A stretch of DNA of 10,602 nt, taken from assembly GCA_041743835.1 (NCBI GenBank), contig JBGTLW010000210.1, positions 1-10,602 of the forward strand, given 5' to 3'. This document shows positions 6,096-10,602 of the stretch, one piece after another. The position numbers and the translations under genes are program-made. The stretch is from JBGTLW01 sp041743835. Lineage in GTDB: Bacteria; Planctomycetota; Phycisphaerae; Phycisphaerales; Phycisphaeraceae. The notes beneath the pieces are model-generated. The model was given only the letters and a program-made list of their open reading frames with translations. It ran no database searches and had not been told where the DNA came from. How positions within the stretch are numbered: the stretch's first letter is position 1; every line of letters begins with the position of its first letter.

Positions 6096-7207
6096 CCCAA
6101 TCGTCCCTCGCCGTACTTAGCAACCGTCTGTTCTCCTGCCGTGCGGTGGCACTTGGGCTGGTGGGTGTGCTTGTGCTTTTCCTCGGCGTCACACCTGCCC
6201 ACGCGCAACAGGATCAAAATGACCCTGCGCTGGACATCGACACGAGCCTCAATCCATATGCCGTCACCTTCATGTGGGACAACGATGGCGGGCTCATCCG
6301 CCCCGGCGGGACCGACCGGCACTACACCAACGGCCTCCTCGCCACGCTCGCGCATCAGCCCGCCCTCGCCGACCAGATCGTCAAAGGCCTGGGGCTTAAC
6401 CACACCGCCACCGCGGTGGGTTACCACGTCGGGCAACTTATGTTCACACCCAAAGACATCACCCGGCTGGTCCCCGACCCAAGCGAACGCTCCTACGCGG
6501 GCTACCTCTTCGGCGGGTTCTATTTCCAGCGCGAGCAGGGCAACCAGCTTGACCACCTCCAGTTCGATGTCGGGCTCGTCGGCCCGCGCTCGGGGGCCGA
6601 AGACCTGCAAACCGGGGTCCACCGTGTGGCCAACGGGAAAGACCCCGAGGGATGGGACGGACAGCTTGAGGACGACTTCACCTATCAGTTCACCTACCGC
6701 AAGAAGTGGCGCATCCTGTTGGACAGTGAAGAGGGCAACTGGATGGATACGCAGTTGATCCCCCAGATCGGGTTCAGCGTGGGCAACGTGTACCGTCAGG
6801 CCGAGGCCGCAGCCACGCTGCGGATCGGGACCAACCTTCCCGACGACTTCGGCCCCGGCCGGGTCAACGACATCGCCGCCGCCACGGGCATGCGCCGCAC
6901 GCTCGAAGCGCGTCAGAACGGTGCCCGCAAGTGGGGCTGGTACGCCTACGGCAAGGCAGGCGTCCGTTACGTGGAGCACAACCTCTTTCTCGATGGCCCG
7001 GATCGCAACACCGGCCCGGATACGACTGTCGAAAGCGAGCCGGTCGTGGGCGAGTTCTCCGCGGGCATCCACGCCTACCGCCGCTTCAGCAACAACTGGG
7101 GGCTGGAGCTGGGCTTCGCGCAGACGCTCTTGACCGACGAGTTCCGCGGTCAGGACACACTCGATGGGTATGGCAGCCTGCTGGTCGCCGTCCGCGCGAC
7201 GTGGTAA
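6092..7207 (+). CDS. lpxR: Lipid A 3'-O-deacylase, LpxR family (outer-membrane beta-barrel)
   Basis: LpxR is an outer-membrane barrel that removes the 3'-acyloxyacyl chain from lipid A in a Ca2+-dependent reaction. This 371-residue protein begins with a signal peptide: a hydrophobic run at about 18-35, then AHA at 36-38, with likely cleavage after residue 38. Family motifs follow: DND at 63-65, DRHYTNG at 75-81 (Thr79), ERSYAGYLFGG at 132-142, and VGPRSGAEDLQTGVH ending at His177. In Salmonella LpxR the Asn, Asp, Thr and His of these motifs form the active site, and all are present here. The C-terminal third shows the typical amphipathic strands, and the last residue is Trp, an aromatic end usual for barrel insertion. 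It implies a lipid A-bearing outer membrane. It overlaps acpH by four bases and ends 21 bases from the convergent pth. Confidence 0.88.
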   Translation: MTQSSLAVLSNRLFSCRAVALGLVGVLVLFLGVTPAHAQQDQNDPALDIDTSLNPYAVTFMWDNDGGLIRPGGTDRHYTNGLLATLAHQPALADQIVKGLGLNHTATAVGYHVGQLMFTPKDITRLVPDPSERSYAGYLFGGFYFQREQGNQLDHLQFDVGLVGPRSGAEDLQTGVHRVANGKDPEGWDGQLEDDFTYQFTYRKKWRILLDSEEGNWMDTQLIPQIGFSVGNVYRQAEAAATLRIGTNLPDDFGPGRVNDIAAATGMRRTLEARQNGARKWGWYAYGKAGVRYVEHNLFLDGPDRNTGPDTTVESEPVVGEFSAGIHAYRRFSNNWGLELGFAQTLLTDEFRGQDTLDGYGSLLVAVRATW

Positions 7208-7228
7208 GTCAAGTTGCAAGATGAGCGG

Positions 7229-7795
7229 TCAGGCATCCGCGGCGTTGTAGAGGCTCATGGCTTTATCGATGCCCTCGCGCAGCCAGCACTCGACGGCATC
7301 TGCTGCCCGTTCGAGCGCGGGGTGGAGAGCCGCGAACTGGTGCTCTGTGAAGCGAGCGAGCACGAAGTCGGCGCGTGGGCCGGGGCCTTGAGGCCCGACG
7401 CCGATGCGCAATCGCGGGTAGGCCTTGGTGGTGAGCACGCGTTGGATATCGGCTAAGCCGTTGTGCCCTCCTGGCGTTCCCTCGGCCCGGAGGCGGATCG
7501 TGCCGACATCCAGCGCGACCTCATCGACCAAAACGAGGATGTCCGCGGGTTCGAGCTTGTAAAACATCACAGCCTCGCCCACCGCCAGTCCGCTGCGATT
7601 CATGAACGTGGTGGGCTGCATGAGCAGCACCTTCTGGCCGGCGATCACACCTTCGAGGACGCCGGCGTGGAACTTGTGGCGCAGCCCGGTGAGGCCGTGC
7701 CGCCGCGCGATGCGTTCCACAGCCATGAACCCCGCGTTGTGCCGGGTCATGGCGTAGTCGCTGCCCGGGTTGCCGAGGCCGACGATGAGCTTCAT
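7229..7795 (-). CDS. pth: Peptidyl-tRNA hydrolase
   Basis: Pth cleaves the ester bond of peptidyl-tRNAs that drop off the ribosome, freeing tRNA in the cytosol. The 188-residue length is normal (E. coli 194). Conserved parts are VGLGNPG (5-11, Asn9), the catalytic His19 in TRHNAGF, PTTFMNRSG (60-68, Met64 and Asn65), Asp90 in LVDE, and GGHNGL (108-113, Asn111). These correspond to E. coli Asn10, His20, Met67, Asn68, Asp93 and Asn114. It is the last gene of the minus-strand glmU-prs-rplY-pth cluster, 57 bases after rplY. The ATG start fits the family exactly but has no recognisable Shine-Dalgarno; instead a strong hairpin (7809-7838) ends 13 bases upstream. Translation may depend on coupling or on the absence of structure at the start. 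Confidence 0.97.
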   Translation of the reverse strand: MKLIVGLGNPGSDYAMTRHNAGFMAVERIARRHGLTGLRHKFHAGVLEGVIAGQKVLLMQPTTFMNRSGLAVGEAVMFYKLEPADILVLVDEVALDVGTIRLRAEGTPGGHNGLADIQRVLTTKAYPRLRIGVGPQGPGPRADFVLARFTEHQFAALHPALERAADAVECWLREGIDKAMSLYNAADA

Positions 7796-7808
7796 AACAA
7801 AGGGGAAG

Positions 7809-7838
7809 CCGCGCCAACCCCGGCAGGGGTCGGCGCGG
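7809..7838 (-). promoter_or_regulatory. 13-bp hairpin between rplY and pth
   Basis: CCGCGCCAACCCC (7809-7821) faces GGGGTCGGCGCGG (7826-7838) across a 4-base loop. One + strand pair is A-C, but in the minus-strand transcript it becomes a G-U wobble, so the RNA stem is fully paired over 13 bp. It lies 13 bases before the pth ATG, and the bases after it in the transcript are pyrimidine-rich (UUCCCCUUUGUU). It could be a partial terminator, an RNase processing site, or a control element for pth. Confidence 0.55.
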
Positions 7839-7852
7839 GTGTGGTCTTGGCA

Positions 7853-8494
7853 TTACTTACTATCGGCTTCTTCAGCCTTGCCCTTCTCGATGATCTCCGG
7901 CTCGGCGGCATCGGCATCGGTCTCTTCTTCCTCTTCCTCGCGGGCGAACTGGATTGTCGCGATCACCGTGTCGGGATCGGCTGTGAACACCACGCCCTCG
8001 GGGGCGGTCAGGTCCGCGATGGTCAGCGGCTCACCGGCAACCATGTTGTCGATGTTGTGCTCCAAGTGCTCGGGGATCGAGTCGGCCCGGCACTGGACCT
8101 CAATCATGACCATCTGGTGGTCGAGCACAGCGCCGCCTTCCTTCAGCGCGGCCGGCTCACCCTTGAGGATCAGCTCGACCTCGACCTCGACCTGCTCAGA
8201 CAAGTCCACCCGCGCCAGATCGACGTGGATGATGTGCTTGCCCAGGTAATCCCACTGCACGGACTTCACGAGGCAGTGGTCGGAAGTGCCATCGACCGAC
8301 ACGTCGATGAGGTGCGCCTCGTCGTGGAGGACCTGGAGGAAGCTCTTGGAATCGAGCGTGACGTGGACCGGCGGCAGGCCGTGGCCGTAGATCACGGCTG
8401 GCAGCAGGCCCTCGGCCCGGTCACGCTGGGCGTAACGGGTGCCGAGGCGTTGGCGGGGCTGGGAGTCGAGCTTGGGGATTTCGTGGGCGACCAT
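7853..8494 (-). CDS. rplY: 50S ribosomal protein L25, CTC form
   Basis: L25/CTC binds 5S rRNA in the central protuberance of the large subunit. The 213-residue protein has the L25 domain at about 1-95, with the typical EGLLPAVIYGHG (28-39) and later IIHVDLARVD (88-97). The C-terminal TL5/CTC domain spans about 100-185, and a strongly acidic tail runs from 186 (six Glu, then mixed acidic residues). The two-domain length is normal for the CTC type and longer than E. coli L25 (94 residues). The ATG at 8494 has AAAGGA about seven bases upstream, which decides it over an open frame reaching 8725. The gene lies between prs and pth, the same order as Bacillus prs-ctc-spoVC. In Bacillus ctc is stress-induced; nothing here shows that. 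Confidence 0.95.
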   Translation of the reverse strand: MVAHEIPKLDSQPRQRLGTRYAQRDRAEGLLPAVIYGHGLPPVHVTLDSKSFLQVLHDEAHLIDVSVDGTSDHCLVKSVQWDYLGKHIIHVDLARVDLSEQVEVEVELILKGEPAALKEGGAVLDHQMVMIEVQCRADSIPEHLEHNIDNMVAGEPLTIADLTAPEGVVFTADPDTVIATIQFAREEEEEETDADAAEPEIIEKGKAEEADSK

Positions 8495-8540
8495 GGTGTA
8501 TTCCTTTGGGTTTGTGTGTGAACGTGGTGGGTTGAGGTTG

Positions 8541-8586
8541 CAAGCCCAGCGGCTTGAATCGCTGGACTCCGCCGTCGGGTGACGGC
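8541..8586 (-). promoter_or_regulatory. Overlapping hairpins in the prs-rplY gap
   Basis: The 107-base gap between prs and rplY holds three stems. CAAGCC/GGCTTG (8541-8546 and 8551-8556) and CCAGCG/CGCTGG (8546-8551 and 8560-8565) share bases, so only one can form at a time. GCCGTC/GACGGC (8571-8576 and 8581-8586) is separate and is the first structure met in the transcript, 15 bases after the prs stop. Alternative stems upstream of a ribosomal-protein gene could act as an attenuator, or be a remnant of a dispersed repeat. No T-tract is seen. Confidence 0.4.
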
Positions 8587-8601
8587 CGGTTCGGTTGGGG
8601 T

Positions 8602-9582
8602 TTAACGCTTGCCCCCGTCGTGGAACAGGCTGGAGATCGAGCGGTTGTGGTGGATGCGGTGCATGGCCTCGCCGAGCAGTTCCGCGACCGAAAGCTCGAC
8701 AAGCTTTTCGCGGATCGGGTCGCATCGCACACCCTCGGTCGGGATGGTGTCGGTCACGATGACCTTACTGATGGGCGACTCGCTGATGCGTTCCATCGCC
8801 AGGCCCACCAAAACCGGGTGGGTTGCCGCAGCGATGACGTCTTTCGCGCCCTGCTCCATGACGAGCTTCGCGGCCTCGCACATGGTGCCCGCGGTGGAGA
8901 TCATGTCGTCCACCATCAGCACCACCTTGTCCTTGACATCGCCGATGATGTTCGACGACACGACCTCGCTGCCGGACTTCCGCCGTTTGTCGATGATGGC
9001 GAAGTCCGCGTTGAGCGCGCTGGCGTAGGCGCTGGCCATCTTCACGTTGCCCACGTCCGGGCTGACAAGGCACAGCGGCTGCATCGCGCTCATGTGCTGC
9101 TGGAAGTACTTGAGCAACACCGGCGACGCATTGAGGTGGTCCACCGGGATATCGAAGAAGCCCTGGATCTGGGCGGCGTGCAGGTCGAGCACCAGCACCC
9201 GGTCCGCGCCCGCGGCCGTGATCAGGTTCGCGACCAGCTTCGCGGTGATGGGCACGCGGCCAGAGTCCTTGCGGTCCTGTCGGGCGTAGCCGAAGTACGG
9301 GATGACCACCGTGATCCGCGACGCGCTGGCACGCTTGAGGCAATCGACGTAGATCAACAGCTCCATCAGGTGGGCGTTGACGGGGTTGTAGGTCGATTGG
9401 ATCACGAAGCAGTCGCGGCCACGCACGTCTTCCTCGATCTTCACGAGGATCTCGCCGTCGGGAAACAGGTCGGTGTGGCCCTGGCCCATCGGGAGGTCGA
9501 GGTAACGGCAGACCGACTCGGTGAGGTCGCGGCTGGCGCGGCCACAGAATACTTTGAGTTGGTCGCGGTCCTTGCTGCTCAT
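8602..9582 (-). CDS. prs: Ribose-phosphate pyrophosphokinase (PRPP synthase)
   Basis: Prs transfers pyrophosphate from ATP to ribose 5-phosphate, making PRPP for purine, pyrimidine, His, Trp and NAD synthesis in the cytosol. The 326-residue length fits class I enzymes (about 315). Visible motifs are FPDGE (40-44), the catalytic loop YARQDRK (99-105), DLHAAQIQGFF (133-143) with the metal-binding His, DKRR (198-201), and the PRPP-binding loop VDDMISTAGT (224-233). In the last motif Ser229 stands where many class I enzymes have Asp (DDMIDT); the two leading Asp are kept, so activity is expected. Its ATG overlaps the glmU stop by four bases (ATGA on the minus strand), so the two are probably translated together. 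The pairing with glmU and ctc is widely conserved. Confidence 0.97.
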   Translation of the reverse strand: MSSKDRDQLKVFCGRASRDLTESVCRYLDLPMGQGHTDLFPDGEILVKIEEDVRGRDCFVIQSTYNPVNAHLMELLIYVDCLKRASASRITVVIPYFGYARQDRKDSGRVPITAKLVANLITAAGADRVLVLDLHAAQIQGFFDIPVDHLNASPVLLKYFQQHMSAMQPLCLVSPDVGNVKMASAYASALNADFAIIDKRRKSGSEVVSSNIIGDVKDKVVLMVDDMISTAGTMCEAAKLVMEQGAKDVIAAATHPVLVGLAMERISESPISKVIVTDTIPTEGVRCDPIREKLVELSVAELLGEAMHRIHHNRSISSLFHDGGKR

Positions 9583-10397
9583 GGCGTCACCTCGGCGGTG
9601 TGTGTCGATGAAACCCCCAGCCGGTCACGGAGGATGGCGTCCACCGCCGCGAGTTGGGCCGGGTCGTTGATGCTCAGCACGTCGCTGGGCGGCACCGCGT
9701 CCACCACCGTCACGGTCTTGCCCTCGGCCAGCAGCATCGCGGGGATGTCGGTGATGTAGTACTCACCCTGCGCGTTGGTGTTGGACACGCGGGCGATCGC
9801 TTCGAACAGTGCAACGGAGTTGATGCAGTAATAGCTGGGGTTGACCTCGCGGATGGCGCGTTGGGCCTCGGTCGCGTCCTTCTGCTCGACGATGCCGGTG
9901 AACGTGCCCGAGCCGTCGCGCACAATCCGGCCGTAGCCGGCCGGGTCGTCGATGACAGCCGTCGCCAGCGAGCAGACCGCGCCGGTCTCCCGGTGCAGGT
10001 CGAGCAGCCGCTGTAACGTCTGGGCGCGGATCAATGGCCCATCGCCAGCGAGCACGAACACGGGGTGGTCCGGCCTGCCGACATACTCAGGCTCGGCCAT
10101 CTGCGCGGCGTGCGCGGTGCCTAGTTGCTCGGTCTGCTCGACGAATTGGCAGCACGTTTCGTCCGCAAGCGCGGCGCGGACCAGTTCGCCCTTGTACCCC
10201 ACCACCACTACCACACGCTCGCACCCCGCCTGCTTGCAGGCATCGACCACCCACCGCACCATCGGCCGACCCGCGACGGGGTGGACCACCTTGGGCAGGT
10301 CGCTGCCCATGCGCGTACCCTTCCCGGCCGCGAGGATGATGGCGGAGGGGGCGGGGATTTCCGATGTTCGATTTTCGTTTTTCGATTGTTCGGTCAT
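9579..10397 (-). CDS. glmU: GlmU-type UDP-GlcNAc pyrophosphorylase, single-domain (no acetyltransferase part)
   Basis: The 272-residue protein carries the uridylyltransferase domain that makes UDP-GlcNAc from GlcNAc-1-phosphate and UTP for peptidoglycan or lipid A. Motifs are LAAGKGTRM (22-30), PKVVHPVAGRPM (35-46), EQTEQLGTAHA (87-97), AGDGPLI (117-123, Asp119 for Mg2+), GYGRIVRD (154-161), IVEQKDAT (169-176) and GEYYITDIP (211-219). Asn244 probably matches the second Mg2+ ligand. It ends where bifunctional GlmU (about 456 residues) continues into a left-handed beta-helix acetyltransferase, so that activity must be supplied elsewhere. I chose the ATG at 10397, with GAGG about nine bases upstream; a TTG at 10463 would extend it through repeat sequence right up to the tRNA. 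The substrate could also be another sugar 1-phosphate, but the LGTAHA block is GlmU-like. It overlaps prs by ATGA. Confidence 0.88.
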   Translation of the reverse strand: MTEQSKNENRTSEIPAPSAIILAAGKGTRMGSDLPKVVHPVAGRPMVRWVVDACKQAGCERVVVVVGYKGELVRAALADETCCQFVEQTEQLGTAHAAQMAEPEYVGRPDHPVFVLAGDGPLIRAQTLQRLLDLHRETGAVCSLATAVIDDPAGYGRIVRDGSGTFTGIVEQKDATEAQRAIREVNPSYYCINSVALFEAIARVSNTNAQGEYYITDIPAMLLAEGKTVTVVDAVPPSDVLSINDPAQLAAVDAILRDRLGVSSTHTAEVTP

Positions 10398-10461
10398 GCG
10401 GTCGTGCCTCGGGAACTTGCATTCACTCAATCGAAAATCGCCATTCGAAAATCGAAAAGAC
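10369..10461. repeat. Opposed TCGAAAATCG-type repeats on both sides of the glmU start
   Basis: On the + strand CAATCGAAAATCG (10428-10440) is followed by ATTCGAAAATCGAAAAG (10443-10459). On the minus strand CAATCGAAAAACGAAAATCG (10388 back to 10369) lies inside the first codons of glmU. The inner 13-mers match at 12 of 13 in inverted orientation, leaving a 39-base loop with the ribosome site and start codon. The inner copy encodes part of the charged tail near residues 4-10 of GlmU. I know such AATCGAAAA repeats as common intergenic sequence, without a proven family name. Confidence 0.6.
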
Positions 10462-10465
10462 AAAG

Positions 10466-10536
10466 CAGGCCCACCAGGATTCGAACCTGGACAACAAGTA
10501 CCAAAAACTTGGGTGCTGCCGTTACACTATGGGCCT
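10466..10536 (-). tRNA. tRNA-Gln (anticodon TTG)
   Basis: The minus strand folds as a full cloverleaf of 71 bases. The 7-bp acceptor AGGCCCA/TGGGCCT is perfect, the D-stem is GTGT/GCAC, and the anticodon stem CAAGT/ACTTG encloses the loop TTTTGGT with anticodon TTG. The T-arm CCAGG-TTCGAAT-CCTGG is perfect, and the discriminator is G. TTG reads CAA (and CAG by wobble), so glutamine. CCA is not encoded. It lies 68 bases before glmU in the same direction, so it may share a transcript with the cluster. Confidence 0.96.
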
Positions 10537-10602
10537 GTGGTCAGCGACTATCGGTTGCTCAATGCACCAGGTCGGAGCCGACCCCGGCGTCCGCGACAGA
10601 TT
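10537..10602. other. Right edge, no feature seen
   Basis: Sixty-six bases upstream of the tRNA on its strand. They should contain its promoter, but I see no convincing -35/-10 pair (only a GATAGT about 20 bases upstream). Confidence 0.5.

Noticed and set aside
5888..7219. 443-codon open frame on the minus strand
   Set aside because: It covers the LpxR gene, whose signal peptide and active-site motifs are clear; the antisense product has no recognisable fold.
8554..9759. 401-codon + strand frame, and a similar 352-codon frame at 7463-8521
   Set aside because: They are opposite prs, rplY and pth, all of which carry complete conserved motifs on the minus strand.
10398..10463. Upstream TTG start for glmU
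   Set aside because: It would add a tail encoded by simple AATCGAAAA repeats and start three bases from the tRNA; the ATG at 10397 has a better ribosome site.

Overview
The window is GC-rich bacterial chromosome, most likely from a Planctomycetota member, perhaps class Phycisphaerae. The basis is a very large PQQ-propeller protein with extra beta-rich and helical parts, outer-membrane and lipid A genes (LpxR family) next to an AcpH homologue, and Planctomycetota-like versions of core genes. This taxonomic placement is an inference from protein style and not a database match.

Layout on the + strand. Positions 1-3492 hold the 3' part of a large PQQ-like beta-propeller protein that is open at the left edge. 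Positions 3493-3853 are a gene-free control region. It holds a long imperfect inverted repeat, two 11-nt repeat units, a 16-bp perfect dyad, and a strong sigma70-type promoter whose -10 box lies inside a second dyad. This promoter drives a 220-residue alpha/alpha-toroid (QW-motif) protein at 3854-4516. Positions 4517-4792 are a second structured gap. It has an 18-nt inverted repeat enclosing three hairpins, followed by seven 11-nt TTCCGGGG-type units with G-quadruplex potential.

An SGNH/GDSL hydrolase (4793-5416, minus) is divergent from a two-gene + strand unit. That unit is an acyl-carrier-protein phosphodiesterase (5478-6095) overlapping by ATGA an LpxR-family lipid A 3'-O-deacylase (6092-7207).

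The right third (7229-10536) is a minus-strand housekeeping cluster. In transcription order it is tRNA-Gln(TTG), a short GlmU with only the uridylyltransferase domain, prs, rplY/ctc and pth. The protein-gene order glmU-prs-ctc-pth is the same as the classical Bacillus gcaD-prs-ctc-spoVC cluster. It links UDP-GlcNAc supply, PRPP supply, 5S rRNA binding and peptidyl-tRNA recycling. glmU and prs overlap by ATGA. The prs-rplY and rplY-pth gaps each hold strong RNA hairpin potential.

The housekeeping genes are ordinary. The part most worth a second look is 3577-4771, where a small unrecognised protein gene sits under operator-like dyads and is flanked on both sides by the same 11-nt periodic repeat.
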